Positions 33,823 through 41,824 are shown, counted from the first letter of the stretch. The stretch is 64,000 nt of DNA from Butyrivibrio sp. (GCF_017635265.1 NZ_JAGBLU010000001.1:27463-91462), one strand, 5' to 3'. Notes: generated by a model not told the origin, from the sequence alone. Numbers and translations are program-made.

Positions 33823-35574
33823 TCAGTTCATATAAACCACAGAATATGCTCCAAGATTTTCCACAATATAATTGTCTTCATTTTCAAAAAGTGACACTTC
33901 AGCACTTGATACAACAAACACTGTTTCTTCGTACTCTTTTGCAGTTACATCCTCCGGAAGATCCGCAAATATGAAGTTTCCAAAGCTCTTTGCAGTTCTG
34001 AACATTGCACTGTCATCATAATAAACAACCGTGTCATTAAAAAGGTGCGGATCATAGTCAGTATAGTAAAGTGCTATGATAAACGGTGCCGATAAACCAT
34101 CATATGTTGAGTATATCTGTCTCTCATCCCCTGCCACTTCATAAGCTCTTTTTACAGCATCTCCGTAGGTAGGCATAAATATGCTGATGGTCTTGCTGTT
34201 ATAATCCGTAAAATAGTCTTTTACAAACGAAACATCGGCAAGCAGTAAAGTGCTCAAAATAATAATTGCGATTTTCCTGCTGTTTGAATAGATAAAGTCA
34301 AAGCCTCTCACAAAGGCATAAATAAGCGGAATAAAAAATGTAACCATTCGGCTTATATCTGTTTCAACAGCAACGGATAAAATGACATTGGCAACTATAA
34401 ATGCCGCAAATGCAGCGTTTTTACAATAATATTCACACTTCTCTTTTTCTGTGATTTTCTTATTAAGTCCCTTTATAAAGTCCTTAAAAATTATAAAAAT
34501 GCCAATGAAAATAACAGGAAAAGTAAACTCGAATAAAGTCGCATAGCCCGGATAAAAATGACATAGCATATCTTCATCATTTCCGACCGTAAGCACAAGT
34601 CCCAATACTTTAATATTGTTTAAGAGCTTTCCGGGAAGCGAAGAATCCAATGTAAGAAATACCTCTCCGCTTCTGGTTGCAGTAAGTTTGTTTATGCAAA
34701 AATAATCAGTCACAATTTCAGGCAGCCCCAGATAGTTAACTGCATAAAATAAAAAGAGGGGCATAAAAATCATCATAAAGACAACTCCTGAAACAATGAC
34801 CTCCTTTACACCTAACACTCCTTTGATAAGTGCATATACACACGCAATCAAGATAAACATCGGAATTATCATTGTTCCTGCGCCATAGCCATACATTCCC
34901 ACTGCCAGAAGCCCTGCGCAAAAAGCAAAACTCTTTATCGTTTTTTTCCTGAGTGCTACAAGAAATGAGTAAAGTCCTATTATCTGAAGGAAGGGCATTA
35001 TATTGCTGTCAAGGCTCCATCTGCTTAATATCACATGCCATGGGCATAGTGCCAAAAAAGCTGTTCCCATAAGAGCCAACACGTTCTTTTTCCCATCAAA
35101 ACCCGAATATGAAAAGATTTCTTTTAACACAAAGAAAAAAACAAAAACCGTAAGGATTCCCAGTATTGCCGGAAGGAGTCTTAGTTTGACAACTCCTGTG
35201 CCAAAGAGCTTTACCGATATCATATTAAGATAAATCATAAGCTCGCTGTTTCCGCCGCTTCCAAAAGCGAGGGGATGAACAGGGTATGCATAGCCATTTC
35301 TGTCTATGCCATAACGGGCAAGAGCAAACGCTTCATATCCTATTGACGCTTCATCCTGCTGCAGGCCATAAGGCACGCTTCCCAGCATAAACAATCTTAA
35401 AGCCGAAGCAATTATCATTGTCAGCGCAAAAAGAATATTGGTCGTCCCTGCAGTCAAATCCTTTATTTCACAATTATTCTTTGATGTTCTGTTTTTGTAA
35501 ATAACAACAGCTGCTACGCCAAAACAAACGTATGCAGCCGTCATTATATAATTGTAATAATCAATTATTCTCAT
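33823..35574 (-). CDS. PMT/ArnT-like membrane glycosyltransferase (GT-C fold)
   Basis: Large membrane protein of 583 residues with about 12 helices. An acidic pair in the first outer loop (LQQDEASIGYEAFALARYG, about residues 75-93) is the catalytic Asp/Glu pattern of polyprenyl-phosphate-dependent GT39-type enzymes. RWSLDSNIMPFLQIIG later on is also typical. It probably moves a sugar from a lipid carrier to a surface acceptor; acceptor unknown. Its ATG is two bases after the stop of the DUF5722 gene with no good ribosome site, so translation is probably coupled. Confidence 0.78.
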   Translation of the reverse strand: MRIIDYYNYIMTAAYVCFGVAAVVIYKNRTSKNNCEIKDLTAGTTNILFALTMIIASALRLFMLGSVPYGLQQDEASIGYEAFALARYGIDRNGYAYPVHPLAFGSGGNSELMIYLNMISVKLFGTGVVKLRLLPAILGILTVFVFFFVLKEIFSYSGFDGKKNVLALMGTAFLALCPWHVILSRWSLDSNIMPFLQIIGLYSFLVALRKKTIKSFAFCAGLLAVGMYGYGAGTMIIPMFILIACVYALIKGVLGVKEVIVSGVVFMMIFMPLFLFYAVNYLGLPEIVTDYFCINKLTATRSGEVFLTLDSSLPGKLLNNIKVLGLVLTVGNDEDMLCHFYPGYATLFEFTFPVIFIGIFIIFKDFIKGLNKKITEKEKCEYYCKNAAFAAFIVANVILSVAVETDISRMVTFFIPLIYAFVRGFDFIYSNSRKIAIIILSTLLLADVSFVKDYFTDYNSKTISIFMPTYGDAVKRAYEVAGDERQIYSTYDGLSAPFIIALYYTDYDPHLFNDTVVYYDDSAMFRTAKSFGNFIFADLPEDVTAKEYEETVFVVSSAEVSLFENEDNYIVENLGAYSVVYMN

Positions 35575-35576
35575 TT

Positions 35577-37193
35577 TTATCTCGCATTCATAGCAGCATT
35601 CCAGTCGGAAATTCCCATAATTGCTGCTGATCTTTGTATATAAGCATTGGCATTCGGACCATTCATCTGCTGAAAAAACTCAAAAGCAAGCTTTGGGGTT
35701 CCATCCTGTCTGGTGAGTCCAACAGACAATCCCTGTGATACTTCTAAAGGATAATCTGTCTGTCTGTTAAATGCAATAAGTTTAATATACTGATTTGCAG
35801 CTACTCTCTGATAAGCATACACAATAGCTGCTGCCTGAGCCTCTTCTCCTTGTGTTGAAGTATATCCGATTTCGGTTAAAAGTATAGGTCTTACAGCACC
35901 TTTGGAATTTCGCATGGCAGGCTGACACATGTAATCAGTCAGCTGTTCTATATTCTCCATAGAAAGATACGGAGTGTTTACGTCATGCCTGATCATTGCC
36001 TGTGCAGTTTCATCTTTGGGAGACCAAAACGTAGTCCATGTCATAGGATAGTTATAAGGATGTTCAGCAAGGCCCCAGTCAATATTGCCCTGAGCGGTTA
36101 TACAGGCATTTATAGCTTCAAGGGTAGCCCTTGCAGAATAGTATGAACCTGCATTGTGGATCTGAGTCCAGTTCTGATCAAGACTTATGCAGACATACGC
36201 ATTGGCATTCCTGCTTTTGATTGCATTATAACAAATCCTGAGTTCATCAGCGTAAAGCTGCGCATAAGTCATAAGATCATTTACAGAAGAATAATTCCAG
36301 ACATTTTTGGCATTAACTTCATTGCCGATAACCCAGTTATCCACCTGTCCAAAACCATTCTGCCCATTATATCTGTAAGCAAGGTATGAAACCACTGCTT
36401 CAAGATATTCAAGCCCCTTATCTTCAGAGGTATTCATCATGTAATGAAGAGCTTTGCCGCCTCTTGAAGTTGGCGCTATCATAAACTCCTCACCTGAAGA
36501 CCTGGGATTCAAAAGAACTATCGTCACTCCCATCCCCTGCGCTGTACAGGTTCTTATGCAATGATCATACTGGCTTAGGTAAGATGAATCAAAATTATAT
36601 GTTTTTCCATTATACACATAAACAACCTGTCCATTTCCGCCAATAACATCTTCAAGATTTATATTATAAGCAGCCTGCTGAACTCCCAGCTGTGCGCTTT
36701 CGGTATTACCATTTCCGATCTTTGCTCCATCCAGAATAAGCCCCTTTTTTCCATTATTCTTTCTTGCAGGAGATGATGTTGCAAGTGCCTCGGGATTTGT
36801 TATATATTTGGCACCTGCCACAGCTATGTATTGTCCGCCTTGTAAGACAGCCACCTGAAACTTATCATACAAATGACAATTTTCACTTTTGATATTAAGC
36901 GGAACCTGAAAAGATACTGATGTTCCAATAGCTGCCGATGCTAAAGGAGCCCCTGCCACTGTCCCCTGGTAAGGTTTCTCAGCAAAAAGATAAAATTTTC
37001 CATCGTCAGAATCCGGCAGATCTGATGCCGATACGGAAATATTTACATTAGAACCCGAAATTGTTACAGAGCCGATAGAAACATTCCCTGTTCCCGCAGC
37101 ATCTGCAGAAATAAAAAAGAAAGAAAAGACACCCGGTACAAAAAAAGCACATAAAAGCGCCCGAAGAAATGATGAAAAGATTTTCTTTGTCAT
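35577..37193 (-). CDS. Secreted DUF5722 glycosidase-like protein
   Basis: Signal peptide of about 33 residues (SFLRALLCAFFVPGVFSFFF, ending SADA), a beta-sandwich part (SIGSVTISGSNVNISVSASD), then a TIM-barrel-like domain. Glu-containing motifs fit glycoside hydrolase clan A: DNWVIGNEVNAKNVWNY (GNE acid/base pattern) and RPILLTEIGYTSTQGE (nucleophile pattern). This matches DUF5722 proteins common in Lachnospiraceae, whose substrate is not established. ATG at 37193 chosen (behind GGGG); a GTG four codons upstream is the alternative. Co-transcribed with the GT-C glycosyltransferase, suggesting surface glycan work. Confidence 0.82.
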   Translation of the reverse strand: MTKKIFSSFLRALLCAFFVPGVFSFFFISADAAGTGNVSIGSVTISGSNVNISVSASDLPDSDDGKFYLFAEKPYQGTVAGAPLASAAIGTSVSFQVPLNIKSENCHLYDKFQVAVLQGGQYIAVAGAKYITNPEALATSSPARKNNGKKGLILDGAKIGNGNTESAQLGVQQAAYNINLEDVIGGNGQVVYVYNGKTYNFDSSYLSQYDHCIRTCTAQGMGVTIVLLNPRSSGEEFMIAPTSRGGKALHYMMNTSEDKGLEYLEAVVSYLAYRYNGQNGFGQVDNWVIGNEVNAKNVWNYSSVNDLMTYAQLYADELRICYNAIKSRNANAYVCISLDQNWTQIHNAGSYYSARATLEAINACITAQGNIDWGLAEHPYNYPMTWTTFWSPKDETAQAMIRHDVNTPYLSMENIEQLTDYMCQPAMRNSKGAVRPILLTEIGYTSTQGEEAQAAAIVYAYQRVAANQYIKLIAFNRQTDYPLEVSQGLSVGLTRQDGTPKLAFEFFQQMNGPNANAYIQRSAAIMGISDWNAAMNAR

Positions 37194-37296
37194 AAATAAC
37201 CCCACATTTTATTTCGTTTTTGCGATTAACGCAATATTAATAATAAGGTAAAGCTATTTTTATGGCAAATATTTCTTTTCATCATTTCTTCAGGCT

Positions 37297-38496
37297 TTAA
37301 TGCTTATCGTTAAAAAAATAATTCTCAATCGGTTTTCTGAGTATAGCTGCCAATGGCCAGATTATCCATGATGATCCCCAGCTAAAAGTAAAGAAACTCC
37401 AAATAATGTATATGCAAAGGACTGATTTCCAATAATCAGCAACCATTGCTCTGATAAAATTCTTTACTTTTTTCTCAGTTGGATCCTCAGGTTTTTCGGG
37501 CATCTTATGTGAATTATAAGTTTTGTTCTTATCAACATTCTCAACCACTTCACCTGAAACTCTTTCAATATGAACGGTTTTGTCAGAGCTGCCGGAAGAT
37601 TTGTTTGAATGTGCATAATATCTTTCATCCGAAGACTTGCTTGAATGCACATAGGAGTTTTCATCTGATGACTTGCTCGACGCTTCAGAGAACGCCCTGA
37701 ATATTTCCTGAGGAAATACCTTTTTATTAAGTGAAAGAAGCTTTTTATAAGCCATATTTCTGCCACTTGAAAACACTATGAGAAACACGCCCACACCGGC
37801 AAGGGTAAACATCATAGATGGTCCCACTCCATCTGAAATGATTGGTATATTAAGTGCAGAATCAAGAACTATAACCGGTATGACACTCACAATACATAAC
37901 ATGATTCCAACCGCCAATATCATCCCCTTAACAGTCTGACTTTCTTCTTTTTCGCTTTTCAGATAGTCAATAGTCTCATCATCAATATAGCAAGGCTGTC
38001 TGTTCAAAAAGCTCCAGCTTTTGGTTGAATAATTCGAAAAAACAATGAATCCAACACCTATTGCCGCACAAAGGAACAAGAATGCTACTCCTATTCCTGT
38101 AAAAAAAGACAAACCTGTAGCTGTTGCTATGGAATCTAAAAGAATCGGTCCCGCAGGTGAAAGAATGCACAGCAGTATTCCAAGTGAAAGAAGAAATCTC
38201 CTGGATACGGCTGCGTCAACATAATCATCCGCTTCCTGACGTGAAACATATCTTCTGTCAGATGAAACAAGATCATCAAGTACCTTGTTAAGACCAAGTC
38301 CTTCTGCAAGTTCATCCAGATTTCCAAATTCGGAAATAACTATTCCGATAGCCTCATTCTCTTTTTTACCCTCACTTATGAGTTCATTATATTTATCTTC
38401 CATCATTGAATAAAGTTCGTCTTTAGCTCTCATTACCTCAATTGTCTTTGGAAGATGTTCAAACATGCTTTCAAGGTATTTTTTTATAGTATCCAT
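37297..38496 (-). CDS. HAAS/permease-prefix domain membrane protein
   Basis: The N-terminal 75 residues (YLESMFEHLPKTIEVMRAKD, then NEAIGIVISEFGNLDELAEGL) form the alpha-helical HAAS/permease-prefix domain, typically encoded next to PadR regulators. Two pairs of hydrophobic helices follow (about 95-140 and 190-250), then a Ser/Lys-rich linker with three imperfect copies of SSKSSDE-type repeats (about 275-310), and two C-terminal helices (about 345-385). The role is unknown; such proteins are thought to sense or control membrane events with PadR. It starts 21 bases after padR. Confidence 0.82.
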   Translation of the reverse strand: MDTIKKYLESMFEHLPKTIEVMRAKDELYSMMEDKYNELISEGKKENEAIGIVISEFGNLDELAEGLGLNKVLDDLVSSDRRYVSRQEADDYVDAAVSRRFLLSLGILLCILSPAGPILLDSIATATGLSFFTGIGVAFLFLCAAIGVGFIVFSNYSTKSWSFLNRQPCYIDDETIDYLKSEKEESQTVKGMILAVGIMLCIVSVIPVIVLDSALNIPIISDGVGPSMMFTLAGVGVFLIVFSSGRNMAYKKLLSLNKKVFPQEIFRAFSEASSKSSDENSYVHSSKSSDERYYAHSNKSSGSSDKTVHIERVSGEVVENVDKNKTYNSHKMPEKPEDPTEKKVKNFIRAMVADYWKSVLCIYIIWSFFTFSWGSSWIIWPLAAILRKPIENYFFNDKH

Positions 38497-38516
38497 TCTT
38501 TTCTCCCCATATATAC

Positions 38517-38852
38517 TTAATCTGTTTCTTTAACAAATCGCTCTATAACTTCTTTTGTGAGATTCCATTCCTCACATTTTTCCTTATAATACTTTTTTCC
38601 GTTTTCTGTGATTCTGTAATAAGTGCGCTTCTTACCATTTTCAGCACTCTTGACATAAGATTCGATATAACCGTTTTTCTCCATTCTGGTAAAAGCAGAG
38701 TACAGCGTGGTCTCTTTTATAATATATTTATCATCCGAAAGAGCCCTTATTCTCTTTGATATCTCATACCCATAGGAAGGTTCATCCAGCAGAATAAAAA
38801 GAATAATCGTGTCATTGTACCCTCTGATGACATCACTACTGATTTCTGTCAT
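38517..38852 (-). CDS. PadR family transcriptional regulator
   Basis: Winged-helix repressor of 111 residues: SDVIRGYNDTIILFILLDEPSYGYEISKRI, LYSAFTRMEKNGYIESYVK (recognition helix and wing) and KRTYYRITENGKKYYKEKCEEW. It belongs to the short PadR-s2 subgroup. It is the first gene of a two-gene operon with the HAAS-domain membrane protein, a common pairing. A consensus promoter and a set of 14-bp tandem repeats lie directly upstream; autoregulation is likely. Confidence 0.93.
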   Translation of the reverse strand: MTEISSDVIRGYNDTIILFILLDEPSYGYEISKRIRALSDDKYIIKETTLYSAFTRMEKNGYIESYVKSAENGKKRTYYRITENGKKYYKEKCEEWNLTKEVIERFVKETD

Positions 38853-38885
38853 TTCATCTACCTCTCCCTCCTTACTCAGATTCTA

Positions 38886-38941
38886 TACGATAGTCGTACT
38901 ACGTCAGTCATGCTATGTCAGTCGTAGTATGTCTGTCACAG
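38886..38941. repeat. 14-bp tandem repeats in the padR leader, possible operators
   Basis: Four adjacent 14-base units start at 38886, 38900, 38914 and 38928 with consensus TAYGTCAGTCRTRS. More divergent copies follow near 38955 and 38965. On the minus strand they lie just downstream of the -10 box of padR, within the 5' leader and before the ATG at 38852. They are candidate PadR binding sites. Confidence 0.75.
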
Positions 38942-38943
38942 TA

Positions 38944-38972
38944 AATATACAACGTCTGTCGTAGTATGTCAA
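38944..38972 (-). promoter_or_regulatory. Sigma-A promoter of padR
   Basis: Minus strand TTGACA (38972-38967), 17-base spacer, TATATT (38949-38944). The -35 box is perfect, and it lies about 90 bases before the padR ATG, with the 14-bp repeats in between. Confidence 0.8.
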
Positions 38973-39056
38973 TATAGTTTATGGTAAATCAAAAAAATTT
39001 TGTAAATACAGGAAGTACTCTCCCTTTGCATGTGCGTAAGTGGATTGACTGCGTGC

Positions 39057-39126
39057 GCCACCCTTTACTGGTTCTGATGGAAACGCTGGCACTTGTCTTG
39101 CCGACGGTGAGGATGATGGGAACAGT
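39057..39126. repeat. 70-bp repeat A, left copy of an inverted pair
   Basis: Runs from GCCACCCTTTACTGG to GATGATGGGAACAGT. The reverse complement of 41321-41388 matches it with only a few differences, including a shared 30-base stretch spanning CTTGCCGACGG to GGGAACAGT. No coding frame is convincing here. The pair encloses the 51-bp repeat array and the IS element. Confidence 0.8.
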
Positions 39127-39542
39127 TGGGGCGGACACTTTTCTACCTACGGGTAATTTTTTAATTTTCTGACCTTTTACCCGTGTTTTATTAGTGCCCA
39201 TGGGCAATATTTAATTTTCTCTGACTTTTACCCGAGTTATCAAACATTCATTGGGTAAATCTATTATTTTTTTCATATTTGCCCAAGCTTTTTAAATAAT
39301 TCTCGGGTAAAAATAACTCTTTTTATTCCTTTACCCAAATCATTCACTAAACTACTACCTATAGAGTGGACACATACCAATTCACTTTAGACCCACTTTC
39401 ATGTGGTAATACCCATTTAAAATACAGCCTAAAATCTGTTTTATACATTTTTTTGAAGGCAATACCGTGTTTTCGGACAATTGTGTTATTGTTAATGACC
39501 ACATCAGGATGTTATCCTTTCATTATTAGGAGCATAACTATT

Positions 39543-39977
39543 ATGAGTTCAAAACATCACTATACTGAAGCTGAAAAAGCAGAATTACTTAGCAATCCAT
39601 ACACTTTTCGAGTTACTGATACTTCAATAAGGTTTACATTGGCTTTTAAAAAGTTTGTATTAGAGAACATTGATAAACCAGGTATGACCAGCGTTAAAGT
39701 TTTTGAAGCCGCTGGATATAGAAAGAATATCTTTACTCGTGATATACGCAAATCTGCCATTAAAAGATTTCGTACAGAAGCTGCATCTAAAGGGGGATTG
39801 ATTGAGCCCAAACTCCCCAAAAAAGCTAGCTCTGATTCAAAAAAACTACACACAGAATCGGAGTATAGAAAACTTGAAAAAAGAGTAACCCTATTAGAAC
39901 AGCAACTTGATTTTTTAAAAAAAAGCCAAATGATCCGGGAAGGCAAGTATCATCTGCCGTCAGACAATTCAAGTTAA
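39543..39977 (+). CDS. IS3-like transposase OrfA (helix-turn-helix subunit)
   Basis: A 144-residue protein starting MSSKHHYTEAEKAELLSNPY behind AGGAG. Its first 90 residues are helical with a DNA-binding look (TSVKVFEAAGYRKNIFTRDI); the C-terminal EYRKLEKRVTLLEQQLDFLK is a leucine zipper as in IS3 OrfA proteins. ATG at 39543 is chosen over the open frame from 39366, which covers the terminal repeat region. The frame continues past the slip site and ends at 39977. Confidence 0.85.
   Translation: MSSKHHYTEAEKAELLSNPYTFRVTDTSIRFTLAFKKFVLENIDKPGMTSVKVFEAAGYRKNIFTRDIRKSAIKRFRTEAASKGGLIEPKLPKKASSDSKKLHTESEYRKLEKRVTLLEQQLDFLKKSQMIREGKYHLPSDNSS
39914..39924 (+). promoter_or_regulatory. Programmed -1 frameshift site of the IS
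   Basis: In the orfA phase the bases read T TTA AAA AAA A, giving overlapping slippery heptamers T-TTA-AAA and A-AAA-AAA. The frame entered after a -1 slip is open without a stop from here to the end of orfB, and orfB has no good start codon of its own upstream of 40127. Confidence 0.75.
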
Positions 39978-40879
39978 TATATAATGCCACGCACGAGGAA
40001 GACTGCTGTATCTCAGTCAGTAAACTATGTAAGTGGGCAGGAGTATCAAGATCTGGATACTATAGTTGGTGTAAAAACAAGGACCAGCGAACCAGCAAAG
40101 AAATCAGAGATTATAGGGATTTCCAATTGATAAAGAAGGCTTATGACTATAGAGGATATAACAAAGGTGTCATGGGCATACACATGCGTCTGCTGCACAT
40201 GGGAATAAGAATGAATCATAAAAAAATAAGACGTCTCATGCGAAAGTATGGACTTTTCTGTCCTATAAGAAAAGCAAATCCTTACAGACGTATGGCAAAA
40301 GCAATTAAAACAAATGCCATCGCTGATAACCTGCTAAAGCGAGAATTCAGAATCCATGGTCCTCGCAAGATATTTCTTACTGATATAACATATATTTCTT
40401 TTAATAACAGCTTTGTATATTTGTCAGTAATCATTGATGCATACACAGATCAGGTATTGTCGCATGTATTGAGTGAAAGCCTTGAAGTAGATTTTGTACT
40501 TATGACTGTAGAATTATTGTTTAAAAAACATGGTTCAACAATAGGAGCCACATCGCTTATACATAGTGATCAAGGCTGCCACTACACAAGCGTTCCATTT
40601 AGGGAAATAGTCAATGATTATGGTTTACGTCAATCAATGTCTCGCCGGGGTAACTGTTGGGATAACGCACCACAGGAAAGTTTTTTTGGACATATGAAAC
40701 AGGAGCTTGGCATAAAATCACGTAAATGGAATTCTGTAAATGACATAAGAAATGCCATAGATGATTGGATTGACTACTACAACAATGACCGATATAAACT
40801 TAGTCTTAATAAACTATCCCCAAATGAATACTACAGATACATAAAAACCGGAGAATATCCAAAGAAGATGCTGGTCTAA
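39926..40879 (+). CDS. IS3-like transposase OrfB (DDE integrase), expressed by -1 frameshift
   Basis: Catalytic subunit with an rve core. The N-terminal part reads CISVSKLCKWAGVSRSGYYSW, a hallmark of IS3 OrfB (HTH_21), then YNKGVMGIHMRLLHMGIRMNHKKIRRLM. The DDE residues are in LTDITYISFNNSFVYLSVIIDAY (first Asp), IHSDQGCHYTS (second Asp) and RRGNCWDNAPQESFFGHMKQEL (Glu). The only in-frame initiator-like codon is a TTG at 40127, inside the conserved region, so it is read as the OrfAB fusion downstream half. There is no internal stop. Confidence 0.9.
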   Translation, partial: PNDPGRQVSSAVRQFKLIYNATHEEDCCISVSKLCKWAGVSRSGYYSWCKNKDQRTSKEIRDYRDFQLIKKAYDYRGYNKGVMGIHMRLLHMGIRMNHKKIRRLMRKYGLFCPIRKANPYRRMAKAIKTNAIADNLLKREFRIHGPRKIFLTDITYISFNNSFVYLSVIIDAYTDQVLSHVLSESLEVDFVLMTVELLFKKHGSTIGATSLIHSDQGCHYTSVPFREIVNDYGLRQSMSRRGNCWDNAPQESFFGHMKQELGIKSRKWNSVNDIRNAIDDWIDYYNNDRYKLSLNKLSPNEYYRYIKTGEYPKKMLV

Positions 40880-41024
40880 AAAATGGGTGTAAATTTCAAA
40901 TACTGTCCTTGACATGGGTAGTAGTTTACACTAAATCATGGGTAAATACTTGGATTTTGCTTTTTTTACCCGCAATGCTCTATATAAAATGGGTCAAGTC
41001 CTGTTTTATAAGCTAAATCAGGCT

Positions 41025-41261
41025 GTTTATAATAGAGTTATCTTATATGCACAGCTGGCCATAGACATTGCAACGCATAGTCGCTTATACCTCTTTGTTT
41101 TGCATGCTTGATCATACATCTATCTTTTAGGCAGTAAGGCAATGTATGTTAAATTGAAGAGATAAGCTCCTCATATCGAACTTGCAAATTATCATCTATC
41201 CTTTACTGTTCCTGGATTCGGAGCCTGAGGCATAATAACCAGCCACACCGCTAGGTGCTTG
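41025..41261. other. Gene-free stretch after the IS and repeat array
   Basis: No convincing gene. On the minus strand a short open frame of about 50 codons (41363 down to about 41196) reads VAFPSEPVKGK then WLVIMPQAPNPGTVKDR and ends at a stop. It overlaps repeat C/B and has no recognisable start or family. It could be a remnant C-terminus. Confidence 0.3.
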
Positions 41262-41388
41262 CCCTTTACGGGTTCTGATGGAAACGCTACAATGTTGTGC
41301 AGGGCGGTGAGTGATAATCTACTGTTCCCATCATCCTCACCGTCGGCAAGAAATAGACGGCGTTTCCATCAGGTTCAGTCAGGGTGGC
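41262..41388. repeat. Repeat C and inverted repeat B
   Basis: 41262-41288 repeats the CCCTTTAC-GGTTCTGATGGAAACGCT part of repeat A in the same direction (C). 41321-41388 is the inverted copy of the whole 70-bp repeat A (B). C and B face each other: CTGATGGAAACGC at 41275 and GCGTTTCCATCAG at 41360 form a 13-bp perfect stem around about 72 bases. Confidence 0.75.
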
Positions 41389-41444
41389 GGACGTTGCCAG
41401 GTCCTATGGCTATATCATAAAAATGGATGATCATAATTAAATTG

Positions 41445-41482
41445 TTAAAAGCAGAAGGCTTACGCATCCAGCGTAAGCCTTC
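41445..41482 (-). terminator. Orphan terminator on the minus strand
   Basis: GAAGGCTTACGC and GCGTAAGCCTTC form a perfect 12-bp stem with a 5-base loop; on the minus strand it is followed by TGCTTTTAAC. No minus-strand protein gene lies upstream of it (41485-41824 is gene-free), so it may end a small RNA or an antisense transcript. Confidence 0.6.
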
Positions 41483-41553
41483 GTAACTATAATCAATTCT
41501 ATTTTATTTTCTGTTGCTCACGGAAAACAATAGTATTTTAACAAAAGCAAATC

Positions 41554-41682
41554 ACTTACGTTCATACAACACGATTTTTTTTTGCAAATGCAGGATACTT
41601 ACCCTCATACAAAGAGAAAGGATTTTTTAATTACAAAACACTCACTTTCATACAAGGTATTTTTTTGATTGCACAAGATAGT
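41554..41682. repeat. Three 43-bp direct repeats
   Basis: ACTTACGTTCATACAA (41554), ACTTACCCTCATACAA (41597) and ACTCACTTTCATACAA (41640) are spaced exactly 43 bases. Each is followed by a short variable stretch, a run of 6-9 Ts and an ATT.CA-like end. A weaker copy may begin near 41516. They lie 140-270 bases upstream of the serine hydrolase gene. Confidence 0.75.
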
Positions 41683-41824
41683 ATGTATTGTTGTTTCTCT
41701 TTTCTAAAAAATAATGTTTTTAAATCCACTTTGTAATTTGCTCTTATTATTTATTTCTACTTATCAATTTACGTGATAATATGTAAGTGTTCACAACATA
41801 ATCAAACATTACAGGAGTAATCGT

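Larger units (their letters stand above)
39348..40928 (+). mobile_element. IS3-like insertion sequence, complete, 1581 bp
   Basis: Perfect 12-bp terminal inverted repeats TAAACTACTACC / GGTAGTAGTTTA, with further imperfect matching inward. The direct repeat CAC flanks both ends (39345-39347 and 40929-40931), a 3-bp target duplication as usual for IS3. It holds two overlapping frames, orfA and orfB, joined by a -1 frameshift. It is inserted between the fourth and fifth units of the 51-bp array. Both frames look intact, so it may be active. The ends do not start with the usual TG of IS3 elements. Confidence 0.9.
39151..41024. repeat. Array of 51-bp units, each a GGGYAA...TTRCCC palindrome (split by an IS)
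   Basis: GGG triplets start at 39151, 39202, 39253, 39305, 40940 and 40991. Removing the IS and one 3-bp target copy gives spacings 51, 51, 52, 51, 51. In the first five units a matching (A/G)CCC lies exactly 28 bases after GGG, so each unit is an inverted repeat with arms GGGYAA and TTRCCC and an AT-rich 22-base middle. The sixth unit keeps only the left arm. The middles and the 17-base linkers are not conserved. Confidence 0.8.

Noticed and set aside
38981-39207. Short open frames on both strands (63 and 72 codons) near 39.0-39.2 kb
   Set aside because: They lie in repeat A and the first 51-bp unit, lack ribosome sites and show no family pattern; they arise from the repeats.
39151-39356. 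CRISPR array reading of the regularly spaced 51-bp units
   Set aside because: Only 6-8 base arms are conserved, not a 24-40 base repeat; linkers are not unique spacers of constant size with a leader; no cas genes nearby.
41554-41682. CRISPR reading of the 43-bp repeats
   Set aside because: Only three units, a 16-base core and T runs shared within the spacing; no cas genes.
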